A stretch of 64,000 nt of DNA from Pantoea sp. Mb-10 (GTDB lineage: Bacteria; Pseudomonadota; Gammaproteobacteria; Enterobacterales; Enterobacteriaceae): contig NZ_JAJSDX010000009.1 in the NCBI RefSeq assembly GCF_021272205.1, forward strand, positions 62,001 through 126,000, in the 5' to 3' direction. The translations under genes were made by a program, and so were the position numbers. The notes beneath the pieces were generated by a model that was given only the letters and a program-made list of their open reading frames with translations, had not been told where the DNA came from and searched no databases. Shown one piece after another: positions 53,368 to 62,611 of this stretch. Every line of letters begins with the position of its first letter. Position 1 is the first letter of the stretch.

Positions 53368-56300
53368 TATTGGTTTCGCTTGGTTTCAACCTGCAGTAAC
53401 AGGCTCATCAGCGCGGGCAGCAGGGTTAGCGTGACAGCCGTGGCCACCAGCAAGCCACCGATGATGGCGAAAGCCATCGGTCCCCAAAAAACCTGATGCG
53501 CGATCGGCAGCATGCCCAGAATTGCCGCGCAGGCGGTGAGCAAAATGGGCCGCGCGCGGTGCAGCGCGGCTTGGGTAATCGCCTCGTCAGGACGCAGGCC
53601 CGCCGCGACATTCCCGTCAGCTTCAACGATGAGCATCACCGCGTTGCGAATGATCATGCCGGCCAGCGCAATCACGCCCAGCAGGGCAACAAAGCCCATT
53701 GGCGTGCCGGTGGGCAGCATCGCCAGCACGATGCCGGGTAATCCAAAGGGGGCCATCAGCAGGGCCAGCGCCATGCGGGAGATACGCTGCAGCTGGATCA
53801 TCAGCAACACCAGCATCACCAGCAGCGTGACGGGCAGCAGGGTAATCACCGACTGATTTCCCTTATCTGATTCCGCCACCGCGCCCTCTTCCTGAATGCG
53901 GTAACCTGGCGGTAACTGGGCGCGTAGCCGATCAACCGTAGGACGCAGGCCCGCCGAGACCGCTTCGGCGCGCAGACCGGGTGCAATATCCGTCTGAACG
54001 GTAATAAAGGGTAGCCGCTGTCGACGCCACATTACCGGCTCCTCAAGCCCCGCCTGCGGCTGGGCGATCTGCGACAGCGGAATTTTTGCGCCGTTATCGC
54101 CGGTCAGCACCAGCGTCGACAGCAAACTGAGGTCGTTTCGCTCGGCCTCGTTGGCTTTGAGTACCACGTCGATCAGCCGATTACGGTCGCGCACGCTTGT
54201 GACCACGCGCCCGGACCAGAGCGTATTTAGGTACTGTGCCAGCGCGTCGGAAGAGATCCCCGCAGCCCGCGCCGCCGTCTGGTTCACCTCCAGCGTGATC
54301 ACGCGCTCGGGTTCGCCGGCAGTCTGATTCACGCCGCGCGTGAGCGGAGAGGTAGCAAGCGCGTCAGAGAGCGTTTCCGCAAGCGTCCGTACGCGCGCAT
54401 AATCCGGTCCGGTGACGCGATAGCGCACCGGCCAGCCCACCGGGGGCCCTAGCTCCAGCGCGGAAACGCGCGTGGTGATCGCACTAAAATCTTTTGCCAG
54501 TAGCGCGTTTAGCTGCTGGTGCAGACGTTCACGCGCCGCCAGGTCTTTGGCCACCACCACGAGTTGAGCGGTGTTTTCATCGTCCAGCAGGACGTCCATC
54601 GGCAGATAAAAGCGCACTGCACCGCTGCCGACGTAGGCGGAATAGCGATCCACATTTGCATTGCCCTGCAGCGCCGCTTCCAACCGTGTTACCTGCTGTA
54701 GCGTGGCCGTCTGTGAGGCATTCGCGGGCAGAGACAGATTGACCAGCAGCTCCGGGCGATCGGAGGCTGGAAAGAATTCGCCCTGCATGTAGCGCGTACC
54801 CATGCCCGCTAACAGCAGCGCCGCCAGCGCGATACCCAGGGTGAGCAGACGATGGTGCAGCACCCAGCCCAGCAGGCGGCGGTAAAGGGTGCCCAGCTTG
54901 CCCGGCCCTGCAGCGTGTTTTGACAGGGTTGTCGACAACAGCCAACTGCCGATCAGCGGCGAGAACAGTACCGCTACGATCCAGGAGCACAGCAGGGCCA
55001 GGGTCACCACGGCGAACAAGGTGTAACAGTATTCCCCGGCGCTGGAGGCCGCAAAGCCGACCGGGATAAAGCCGGCAATCATCACCAGCGTGCCGGTCAA
55101 CATGGGAAACGCGGTCGTTTTAAAGGCGAACGTGGCGGCCTCATGGCGCGTATCACCGGCTTCCAGCCGTGAAACCATGGTCTCGACGGTGATCATGGCA
55201 TCATCCACCAGCAGGCCGAGGGCGATAATCAGCGCGCCCAGCGAGATGCGCTGCAGGCCGATACCGGCCAAATGCATGCCCGTGAAGGTCATCGCCAGCA
55301 CCAGCGGAATAGCGGCAGCGACGACCAGGCCGGCCCGCAGGCCAAGCGACACAAAGGAGACGGCCAGCACGATGACTACGGCCTCACTCAATACCCGCAC
55401 AAATGCGCTGACGGCCTGGCTGACCACGGCGGACTGGTCAGCCACGCGAACAACGTTCATGCCGTGTGGCAGGCGCTGCGCCTCGCGGTGCATCTGCGCA
55501 CGCAGGGCCGCGCCAAAATCCAGCATATTGCCAGTGGGTGCCATGGCGATCGCCAGGCCAATGGCCGGTTGCCCATTTACCCTAAACAGCGGGGCGGGGG
55601 GCTCTGCTGCGTGGCGCGACAGGGTCGCAATATCGGTCAGCGGCACATAACGGTTGTTAACGTGCAGCGTCACGGCGCGCAGACTCGCTTCGTTCCTGAA
55701 GGCGCCGCTCACGCGCAGGGCGACGTTATCCCGATCGGTGCGCAGCGTGCCCGAGGGTTCAACCGCATTCTGCGCCTGTAGCGCATCCGATACCTGCTGC
55801 AGGCTTAACCCCATGGCGGCCAGCTTACGCGGGGAAAAGGCCACCACGATCTGCTCTTCCTGCTCGCCCAATAGCGTCACTTTGCCTACGTCCGGCAGGC
55901 TCATGACATCGCGGCGAATGGCCTCTACGCGATCGCGCACTTCGCGCAGCGAGAAGCCGTCGGCGGTAAAGCCGTAAATCGTGCCAAAGGTATCGTCGAA
56001 CGCATCGTTGACGGCCGGGCCCTGCACGCCCTGCGGCAGTGACGGGGCCAGATCCTGCATTTTCTTGCGCAGCTGATACCAAGTGTCCGGCACCTTGTCC
56101 GGCGGGGTGTCATCGCGCAGATTAACAAAAATTACGCTGCGACCGGCGTGCGTTTCACTCTGCACATAATCCAGCCAGGGGACCTCCTGCAGCGTTTTCT
56201 CCAGCGGATCGGTAAGCAGCCGGACCGTATCCTCAAGCGTGGCGCCGGGCCACTGCGCCGTCACCACGGCGGTTTTAATGGTAAACGCCGGATCTTCGTT

Positions 56301-56414
56301 CCGCGGCAGCTGTTGGTAGTAAAACACGCCCATCGCCATCAGCATGAGCATCAAAAACGCCACTAACTGCGGGCGCGCCAGGGCCCAGGCAGAGAGGTTA
56401 AACGGTTGCTGCAT
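53367..56414 (-). CDS. RND efflux pump inner-membrane transporter
   Basis: 1015 residues, the AcrB/MexB-size range. Two halves each have a first helix, a large periplasmic porter domain and five to six further helices. The proton-relay aspartates are present in LGLLVDDAMITVET (helix 4). The helix-10 position corresponding to AcrB Lys940 is arginine (IIRNAVMLIVEAD), a change seen in the TriC-like HAE1 branch. LPRNEDPAF near the N-terminus also fits that branch. It pumps hydrophobic compounds, with the adaptor encoded one base upstream. No outer-membrane TolC-like gene is linked, so it likely uses chromosomal TolC. Confidence 0.92.
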   Translation of the reverse strand: MQQPFNLSAWALARPQLVAFLMLMLMAMGVFYYQQLPRNEDPAFTIKTAVVTAQWPGATLEDTVRLLTDPLEKTLQEVPWLDYVQSETHAGRSVIFVNLRDDTPPDKVPDTWYQLRKKMQDLAPSLPQGVQGPAVNDAFDDTFGTIYGFTADGFSLREVRDRVEAIRRDVMSLPDVGKVTLLGEQEEQIVVAFSPRKLAAMGLSLQQVSDALQAQNAVEPSGTLRTDRDNVALRVSGAFRNEASLRAVTLHVNNRYVPLTDIATLSRHAAEPPAPLFRVNGQPAIGLAIAMAPTGNMLDFGAALRAQMHREAQRLPHGMNVVRVADQSAVVSQAVSAFVRVLSEAVVIVLAVSFVSLGLRAGLVVAAAIPLVLAMTFTGMHLAGIGLQRISLGALIIALGLLVDDAMITVETMVSRLEAGDTRHEAATFAFKTTAFPMLTGTLVMIAGFIPVGFAASSAGEYCYTLFAVVTLALLCSWIVAVLFSPLIGSWLLSTTLSKHAAGPGKLGTLYRRLLGWVLHHRLLTLGIALAALLLAGMGTRYMQGEFFPASDRPELLVNLSLPANASQTATLQQVTRLEAALQGNANVDRYSAYVGSGAVRFYLPMDVLLDDENTAQLVVVAKDLAARERLHQQLNALLAKDFSAITTRVSALELGPPVGWPVRYRVTGPDYARVRTLAETLSDALATSPLTRGVNQTAGEPERVITLEVNQTAARAAGISSDALAQYLNTLWSGRVVTSVRDRNRLIDVVLKANEAERNDLSLLSTLVLTGDNGAKIPLSQIAQPQAGLEEPVMWRRQRLPFITVQTDIAPGLRAEAVSAGLRPTVDRLRAQLPPGYRIQEEGAVAESDKGNQSVITLLPVTLLVMLVLLMIQLQRISRMALALLMAPFGLPGIVLAMLPTGTPMGFVALLGVIALAGMIIRNAVMLIVEADGNVAAGLRPDEAITQAALHRARPILLTACAAILGMLPIAHQVFWGPMAFAIIGGLLVATAVTLTLLPALMSLLLQVETKRNQ

Positions 56415-57559
56415 CAGATATTTTCCTCTTCTGCTGCCACGCGTTCGCCGTTGCGGAGCGTCCTGACCCCCGCGGTGACCACGCGGGCACCTGGTGGGAT
56501 ACCGTCACGGATAAAGGCGGTGGAGGCGGAATAGCGATCAAGCACAACGACACGTCGATAAACCCGACCGCGCGCTGTGTCGAGAACAAAAACCGCTGGC
56601 TGACCCGCCACCCACGTGAGCGCGGAGGCGGGCAGGGCGATGGCCGGTGACCCACCGCGTGGCAGCGTCACGGTGACCGTCGCGCCCAGCACCATGGGCT
56701 GCGGCGGATCGTTCAGCGTGATGCGCACCCGCCACGTTCGCGTCTGCGGATCGGCCTGCGGACTCACGTCACGCAGGTGACCCACGGCCGTAACGCGCGG
56801 ATCGCTGAGCAGCGCGACCTGAAAGCGGGCGTCCTTTCCCTGCGGGATGCGCCCGGGATCGGCGACATCAATGATGACATCGCGTCCGTCACCGGCGGCG
56901 ATCGTCATGACGGTCTGCCCGGCGCTGACGACCTGACCGGCTGAGACGCTGACGCTGGTGACCACGCCCTCCGTGGGTGCCGTCAGCGATGCCCAGCTGA
57001 GGTTCTGTTGCGCCGTGTTGTAGGCCGCCTCACTGCTTTCGAGACGCGCATGGGCAGATTGCCAGTCAGACACCGCGGAATCCAGCTGCGTCCGAGCGAT
57101 GGCACCCGAAGGCATCAGCGCACGCATACGCCGCAGGTTCAGCGCGGCGACCTGCTCGGTGGCGCGGGCGCTACTGACATCTGACCGGGCGCTGACCAGC
57201 TGGTTCTGCACAGTCTGCGCGTCCAGCGTGGCCAGCACGCTACCGGCGTGCACCCGCATGCCGATGTCGACGCTACGCGTCAGCACGCGCCCGTCCAGCC
57301 TGAAGCCCAGCGCGGTTTCATCATGGGCACGTATCTCACCGGTGAGCGTCAGGGACGCCGCGTCAGCCTGCGCGGAGGCTACGACGGTTTTCACCGGACG
57401 GGGGGAGACGGGCGGCGGAGCTGGGGGCTGCCCGCATCCGGTAAGGGCGAGTGCACACGCCACCAGGCAGGGCAGGAGAGGTAATACGCCATACAGGCGG
57501 CGGACGGCCAGCAGATGTTCAAGGCTGTGTTTCAGTAGGCGGGTCAGTTCATCAGTCAT
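56414..57559 (-). CDS. RND efflux periplasmic adaptor lipoprotein
   Basis: 381 residues. A long N-terminal stretch leads to a signal with lipobox ALTGC (about residue 42), then the membrane-fusion layout: beta-barrel/lipoyl half-motif (GRVLTRSVDIGMRVHAGSVL), an alpha-helical hairpin (about 110-170), the second lipoyl half (GVVTSVSVSAGQVVSAGQTV) and a beta-barrel. AAGGAA lies seven bases before the ATG. The last base overlaps the pump gene start (TGATG), so the two are coupled. It bridges the pump to TolC. Confidence 0.9.
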   Translation of the reverse strand: MTDELTRLLKHSLEHLLAVRRLYGVLPLLPCLVACALALTGCGQPPAPPPVSPRPVKTVVASAQADAASLTLTGEIRAHDETALGFRLDGRVLTRSVDIGMRVHAGSVLATLDAQTVQNQLVSARSDVSSARATEQVAALNLRRMRALMPSGAIARTQLDSAVSDWQSAHARLESSEAAYNTAQQNLSWASLTAPTEGVVTSVSVSAGQVVSAGQTVMTIAAGDGRDVIIDVADPGRIPQGKDARFQVALLSDPRVTAVGHLRDVSPQADPQTRTWRVRITLNDPPQPMVLGATVTVTLPRGGSPAIALPASALTWVAGQPAVFVLDTARGRVYRRVVVLDRYSASTAFIRDGIPPGARVVTAGVRTLRNGERVAAEEENI

Positions 57560-57808
57560 CGCGCGGTTCCTTTTTCAAGACCACGCCATTACAGCGCTGC
57601 ACTGTCGAGGATCGTCCGATAAACGGTCAAGGTAATGTCAAGATGGCATCATTTTTTCGGCCTTTACCCCCCGCTTTTACGCCAGAAGCGCGCCTTGACC
57701 ATTTCTCCATTATTCCCTGGCGGTTTGTTGACAAAGCCAGGCAATAATCCGTCGAAGAGGCCGTCGCCCAATCCAGGGCGCGACAGAAACGGATAACGGA
57801 GTGACGTG

Positions 57809-58588
57809 ATGATGGGCAAAATAATACAGGGTGTGGCTGCGCTGACGCTGGTAACGGCGGCAGCGGTGCAGGCGGATGATAGCGGCCCGCAGGATGGCGT
57901 CACGCTGGGCGTAGGCGCGCAATATGCGCCACGCTACAGCGGCTCGGACACCCTGCGCCTGCAGCCAGTGCCGGTGCTGCAGGCCAGACAGGGGGCCTTC
58001 TTCGCGGATGCGCAAAAAGGAATTGGCTATGATTTGCAGAGTGCCAACGGTATCTATCTGGAGCACACGCTCGGCTACGGTTTGGGGCGCGCCGACCGGA
58101 ATTCGGACTGGCGTGACGGCGCCGATCGGCTCAGCGGCATGGGCAATATCGCGGCCACCGTGAATACTGGCCTGGCTTTAGGGTGGCAGATGACGCCCTG
58201 GTTTAGCATAGAGGGTAAAGCGGTGCTGCCGCTCAGTGACAGCCAGGGTGTAAATTATCAAGCCTCATTCACGCTGGTCCCGCTGCAGAGCCAGTCGGAT
58301 ACCGTCGCCCTGCAAACCGCTGCGTTGTTCGGCGATGGCCGCTATATGAATACCTGGTACGGTGTCAGCGAGCAACAAAGCCAGCGCAGCCGTTTTAACC
58401 GGTACGATGCCGCCGCAGGGTTCTACGGCACCAATACCAGCCTTCTCTGGAATCATCAGTTTGACGCCCACTGGGGCACGTTGGTCAGTGCGGGTTACAC
58501 GTGGCTGGGCGACCACGCGGCGAACAGCCCGCTGGTGGCCCGCCGCAACGAAGGCACGGGCCTGCTGGCGATCACCTATACGTTCTGA
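57809..58588 (+). CDS. MipA/OmpV-family outer-membrane protein
   Basis: 259 residues from ATG at 57809 with CGGAG seven bases upstream. A signal peptide (ending AVQA, about residue 22) precedes VTLGVGAQYAPRYSGSD, the MipA/OmpV start motif, and alternating beta strands ending in a C-terminal phenylalanine (AITYTF). It should be an outer-membrane beta barrel that interacts with murein enzymes or acts as an adhesin-like porin. It is divergent from the RND operon, so the two may share regulation. Confidence 0.88.
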   Translation: MMGKIIQGVAALTLVTAAAVQADDSGPQDGVTLGVGAQYAPRYSGSDTLRLQPVPVLQARQGAFFADAQKGIGYDLQSANGIYLEHTLGYGLGRADRNSDWRDGADRLSGMGNIAATVNTGLALGWQMTPWFSIEGKAVLPLSDSQGVNYQASFTLVPLQSQSDTVALQTAALFGDGRYMNTWYGVSEQQSQRSRFNRYDAAAGFYGTNTSLLWNHQFDAHWGTLVSAGYTWLGDHAANSPLVARRNEGTGLLAITYTF

Positions 58589-58634
58589 ATCGGGTGAACG
58601 GGCGCACACGGTTTTGCGCGCGCCTGTTGCACGC

Positions 58635-59195
58635 TCAGACGCGCGTGCGTTTGCCGTGTCGGGCATTCCACTCGTCACGGGTGATTTCCCACACCTCTGA
58701 ATCCAGCACGCCACTGACGTAGGCTTTCTTTTCGGTGCGAATCCGCCGCATCCCGCTTTGCTCAGAAATCCGCTGGGAGCGCTGATTCACCGCGGCTTTG
58801 GGTGCGCGCAATACCGGTTTGTTAAGGGTGTTGAACCAGTAATCGGTCACCGCCAGACTGGCTTCGCGCATATAGCCCTGTCTCTGATATTCTGGCGCCA
58901 GCCAAAATCCGCGATTGTTATCCTCTACGTCATACAGGCAGATCAGGCCCATCAGGTTATCCACCGCCGCGCGCTGTCTTAGGGTCCAGAACCAGGCAAT
59001 GCCCTTGGCGATATCCGGGAGTGCCACATTATTCACATACTGTTCTGCCCCGTTATCCGGATACGGCCACGGCACCGAGGAGACCATGTACCGCACAATT
59101 TCCCAGTGTGGATAGCGCTGCTGTATTTGCGGCGCATCGCCCGCCTCCAGCGGTTTAAGGAGCAAGCGTTCCGTGTGTAACGTCGGGATTGGCAT
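58635..59195 (-). CDS. RimJ/RimL-type GNAT acetyltransferase
   Basis: 186 residues. The N-terminal TERLLLKPLEAGDAPQIQQ is typical of the RimJ/RimL (Acetyltransf_3) group. WLAPEYQRQGYMREASLAVTDYWF is the acetyl-CoA motif A, and NQRSQRISEQSGMRRI is motif B. AAGGAGA lies six bases before the ATG. It acetylates protein N-termini or small amines; the target is unknown. Convergent with the MipA gene. Confidence 0.88.
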   Translation of the reverse strand: MPIPTLHTERLLLKPLEAGDAPQIQQRYPHWEIVRYMVSSVPWPYPDNGAEQYVNNVALPDIAKGIAWFWTLRQRAAVDNLMGLICLYDVEDNNRGFWLAPEYQRQGYMREASLAVTDYWFNTLNKPVLRAPKAAVNQRSQRISEQSGMRRIRTEKKAYVSGVLDSEVWEITRDEWNARHGKRTRV

Positions 59196-59413
59196 AGATC
59201 ATCTCCTTGTTCATTTTAGTGGCTCTGCCGGTAACGTACCCGTAGAGGCTAACGCTGTCAGGGTGTGATCGCCACCCGCTAATCGGCAAGGCTGAGCGCG
59301 CGGGAGACCCTCTTTTCAGGTGCGGCATCCGATGACGTTGTCTGATGCTGGTGCGTTGGGCGTCCCAACGCTATGTTATAACGCACAAATAAAGTTTTTA
59401 GCAGGAAGAGACA

Positions 59414-59758
59414 ATGATCTCCAAAGAGAATGCCGCGCACTATATCTGGGGCGAGCGCTGCGACGGATGGTATTTAGTGAACCGCCAGGACATGCTGATT
59501 ATTCATGAAAAGATGCCGCCCGGCACCCAAGAAAAACGTCACGTCCATACCGTTTCCCGGCAGTTCTTTTATGTGCTTCAGGGCGTGCTAACGATGGAGC
59601 TTGAAGGCGAGAGACACGCGATCGGCCCCCTTCAGGGCATTGAAATTCCTCCCGGCGCTAAACACCAGGCCCGAAATGACGCCGCCTCAAGCGTGGAGTT
59701 TCTGGTTATTTCGCACCCTACACCGCGTGGCGATCGCGAAGATTTGGCTGATTTGTGA
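59414..59758 (+). CDS. Cupin-domain protein
   Basis: 114 residues, a single cupin barrel. Motif 1 is KRHVHTVSRQFFYVLQGVLT (metal-binding histidines HxH near residues 43-45, glutamate replaced by Q/S), motif 2 is PPGAKHQARNDA with its conserved histidine near 91. AGGAAGAG lies upstream of the ATG. A small metal-binding enzyme or sensor of unknown substrate; the family includes isomerases and regulators. Single gene. Confidence 0.85.
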   Translation: MISKENAAHYIWGERCDGWYLVNRQDMLIIHEKMPPGTQEKRHVHTVSRQFFYVLQGVLTMELEGERHAIGPLQGIEIPPGAKHQARNDAASSVEFLVISHPTPRGDREDLADL

Positions 59759-59936
59759 AAGGGGTAGCGCGGGTGACGGCGCGCTGCATTGGCGCCGACT
59801 CTGGCTCGCACGCATCATGTACGTTGGTAACGCCAGGGATATCAACCTTCTTGGCTTTATGCCCGCGCACTTTCGCCGGGCGCAAGCTTTACGCGCGTGA
59901 TGAGCAGCGCGCTGCTTAGCCATAGCATGCAGTTTT

Positions 59937-60119
59937 ATGTGTGAAAATACGCCGCCAGAGGTGAAAGAACCGACTCAGATCGTTTCGGATCTTCTGAATC
60001 AGGATAAAAGATATGAGCAGTATACAGTGAATCAGCATCTAACATGGCTCATCGGATCTAAAAATGAACCTATGCTGAATTATCGACTGCATGGGGAAAT
60101 TATTGCTCATAGGGTATAA
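59937..60119 (+). CDS. Hypothetical 60-residue protein (doubtful)
   Basis: A small hydrophilic ORF (CENTPPEVKEPTQIVSDLL at the start) without a clear ribosome binding site. I recognise no family. It may be a real small protein or an ORF fragment at the edge of the right-hand island. Confidence 0.25.
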   Translation: MCENTPPEVKEPTQIVSDLLNQDKRYEQYTVNQHLTWLIGSKNEPMLNYRLHGEIIAHRV

Positions 60120-60296
60120 ATCTGCATTATGGGTTAAATTCGATCAGCCTTAGCCTCGGAGAGGCAATATCACTCAGAAGTCAGGATCAGACTAGCCCGG
60201 ACCGCAACGTTCCCTACCTTCCCGCCTTATCCTCTTTGCCTCATCATCAAAAGTAAAATTTTAGTTAAAAGCACTTTACGAAAGCATCAAACGGAT

Positions 60297-60316
60297 TGTA
60301 GATTAAGTAATCCACA
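60297..60316. promoter_or_regulatory. Candidate TetR-family operator
   Basis: TGTAGATTAAGTAATCCACA is symmetric at 16 of 20 positions, with GATTA/TAATC arms. It lies 17 bp before the TetR gene start, overlapping the expected promoter. This fits autorepression. Confidence 0.5.
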
Positions 60317-60333
60317 ATAAGGGTTCGTGATCC

Positions 60334-60957
60334 ATGAAAAGAACTGCCGGCAGGCCAAGAGAATTTAACCCCACTGATTTTCTGAACGTTGCTCAGGCGT
60401 TGTTCTGGGAAAAGGGCTACAGAGCGACCTCTCTTGCCGATCTTAGAGAGAAATCGGGGCTGGCCAGCGCAAGCATCTATAAACTTTATCCCGACAAACA
60501 TGCCATCTTCCTTGCTGCACTTCGTCAGTACATGGATGGCGGTTTGCAGCGCCTCACCCAGCGTGAAACAGAGCTTGAACCCGAAACAGCGCTGGCCCAG
60601 ACGCTCGATTTTTTTGCACAGCTCACCGCCGGCCCTGATGGATCCCGGGGATGTTTTTCCATTGCGGCGGCCAGTGAACTGCTTCCTGGCGATGAGGATG
60701 TCCGGGAGCTGATTGAATATATGTTTTCAGGCCTGATTTCCCGGCTGACGCGCATTTTGCAAAAGGGCCAGAAGAGAGGCGTGTTCCGGAATGATTATGA
60801 CGCCGGCACTATGGCTGAAGGCCTTTTTATGATGCTGGAAGGTATGAGGTTATACGGTAAAGTAAAACCAAAAATTGAAAATCTGCGAAGATCGAATGAG
60901 TTCTTTATCAATTCAGTTCTCGCATTCCCTGTCAGTAATGATAAGTACACGGGATAA
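60334..60957 (+). CDS. TetR/AcrR-family transcriptional regulator
   Basis: 207 residues. The N-terminal helix-turn-helix is TSLADLREKSGLASASIYKL (about residues 30-49), in the first 60 residues, after a basic RTAGRPREF start. The rest is an all-helical ligand domain with RGCFSIAAASELLPGDEDV, the AcrR-C type. It most likely represses the downstream oxygenase/exporter genes and itself, sensing the exported compound. Four bases separate it from the next small gene. Confidence 0.9.
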   Translation: MKRTAGRPREFNPTDFLNVAQALFWEKGYRATSLADLREKSGLASASIYKLYPDKHAIFLAALRQYMDGGLQRLTQRETELEPETALAQTLDFFAQLTAGPDGSRGCFSIAAASELLPGDEDVRELIEYMFSGLISRLTRILQKGQKRGVFRNDYDAGTMAEGLFMMLEGMRLYGKVKPKIENLRRSNEFFINSVLAFPVSNDKYTG

Positions 60958-60961
60958 CGTG

Positions 60962-61144
60962 ATGCTGATGGCAGGAATGACCGTCCGGAGAAAAAAAAGG
61001 AACAGGATCCTGACTGTCCTGCATGCGTCAGGTGAAAACGTTATCTGCGGCTGGAGCGAGAAAGGAAAGTTCTATAAAAGAACATTTAATGAAAACATGC
61101 TGATTATACTTACACCGTCACCTGAAATAATTACAGTAATGTAA
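60962..61144 (+). CDS. Small basic protein, possible YodC/DUF2158-like
   Basis: 60 residues, starting four bases after the TetR stop codon. VRRKKRNRILTVLHASGENV then VICGWSEKGKFYKRTFNENM has the strand pattern of the short YodC/DUF2158-type SH3-like barrels (a repeated small strand with GW-x(4)-G turn). The ribosome binding site is weak, so coupling to tetR translation is likely. The family is inferred from pattern alone. Confidence 0.45.
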   Translation: MLMAGMTVRRKKRNRILTVLHASGENVICGWSEKGKFYKRTFNENMLIILTPSPEIITVM

Positions 61145-61399
61145 TTATTAAGCTTAAATATAAATACTGGTCTCGTTGATCAGTGTGTTTTTACGCCTTC
61201 AATAAAATTAACACATTTCATTCCCGTTGACGGTAAATATATAAACCATGCGCGGCAAAGCCATTTATCCTGTCTTTCATTGCTTATGCATAATTGTCAC
61301 TAATAATTCATCAAATGGGTTTGACTCTGATATTTCCGGAGAGTAGGTTTTATATAGTTTTGTAAAGAACCCCGTACCACACTGGATGAGGATTTATAA

Positions 61400-62473
61400 A
61401 TGAAGCCGAATGTAGATCAGAATATTGTTCTCAGCACGGAAGAATCAGAATATATCCGATCAGTTCTTGAAAAAATTGACTATGACCCATCAGGCTCAGA
61501 CGTTTATTTAAATAAAATCAGAAAGGTTGCCTATACGGTTTTCCCGGAAAGGGTGATCACGGCAATTAACAAGGTTAAAGGATTTTCAGCGAGCGCGCTC
61601 GGTTCATTGCAGATTGATAATCTACCGGTGGATAAGTCAGTCACCGGCAGTCCACGTCATAACGAATCAGGCCGCGAATTCAAAAGTGGCGTATTAACTG
61701 AAAATATACTGGTGGCAATGGGTGTGCTTACGGGTGAACCTTATTCCATTGCCCATGAAGGTCATGAGCTGGTCAATAATCTTACGCCGCATAAAGAGGC
61801 AGCCAAAGAGTTTACCGGTCTCGGGTCTGAAGTTGAGCTCGATTTTCATATTGAAAATGCTGCGCAGGCATATATGCCGGAAGGCGATACGTCACCTCTT
61901 GCACTCATATTATTGGGCGTCCGGGGGGAACCTCTTGGCGGGCCGCAGACCCGCATTTCCGACTGCCGCCGGGCACTGGAAAAACTTACAGAAGAGGATA
62001 TCAAGCATCTGTACGGCAAAAATTTCATTATTCGCGTGCCTTATCGCTGGCGCGGCGCGTCGGCTGAACCACGTGATAATACTGACCTGAGTCCCATTCT
62101 GTCAGGCCCTATCTCTGCCCCGCGTGTGACCGTAGCCTTCTACCCGGATATGGTGCTGGCCGTAAATCCGCGTGCAAAACAGGCTCTGGAAAATCTTTAT
62201 CAGGCAGTACGCGAAGTTTCATTCGGCGTTCAAATCAGCCCCGGCAGGCTGATCCTCATTAATAACAGTTTTACCCTGCATTCCCGTGACAGCTTTAAGC
62301 CCGTTTTTGATGAAAATGATCGTGCGCTTCGCTGGGTACAGCGCATTTTTGTAGCCCGCAATCTCTGGAACTTCAGGTCGTTCGTTCCCGTTAAAGACCG
62401 CGTGTTTGATCCCAACGTTAAAACCGCAGCATCCGGAATACCGGGGCGTGAGAAAACGCCGTCGGCTGCCTGA
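61400..62473 (+). CDS. Clavaminate-synthase-like Fe(II)/2-oxoglutarate oxygenase (TauD/TfdA fold)
   Basis: 357 residues, close to the roughly 340-360 of amino-acid hydroxylases such as VioC, OrfP and AsnO. The metal-binding HxE is H150-I-E152 (DFHIENAAQ), the distal histidine is H294 (NNSFTLHSRDSF), and an arginine about 15 residues later (RWVQRIF) would bind 2-oxoglutarate. The NNSFTLHSRDSFKP end is typical of this clade. It likely hydroxylates or desaturates a free amino acid such as arginine or asparagine, or a peptide-bound one. It sits between a TetR regulator and an exporter, suggesting production of a secreted compound. Confidence 0.82.
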   Translation: MKPNVDQNIVLSTEESEYIRSVLEKIDYDPSGSDVYLNKIRKVAYTVFPERVITAINKVKGFSASALGSLQIDNLPVDKSVTGSPRHNESGREFKSGVLTENILVAMGVLTGEPYSIAHEGHELVNNLTPHKEAAKEFTGLGSEVELDFHIENAAQAYMPEGDTSPLALILLGVRGEPLGGPQTRISDCRRALEKLTEEDIKHLYGKNFIIRVPYRWRGASAEPRDNTDLSPILSGPISAPRVTVAFYPDMVLAVNPRAKQALENLYQAVREVSFGVQISPGRLILINNSFTLHSRDSFKPVFDENDRALRWVQRIFVARNLWNFRSFVPVKDRVFDPNVKTAASGIPGREKTPSAA

Positions 62474-62611
62474 AGCCGCACTGCCACCGGCAGCCTGCTC
62501 CTGCTGTCCGGTGGCTTTGACCAGCCCGCCTGGCCTCAGTACGAAAAAGGCGAAACAGGCGCACCAGAGTCAGCTGGCTTATTGTCAGTTGCCATGCCAG
62601 AAAGGAACATT

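Larger units (their letters stand above)
59759..60333. other. Region with little recognisable content
   Basis: About 575 bp between the cupin and TetR genes. It holds one doubtful 60-codon ORF (59937-60119) and a TetR operator candidate at its right end. No other gene or repeat was found. Composition shifts toward AT from 60000 on, consistent with the border of an acquired segment. Confidence 0.4.
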
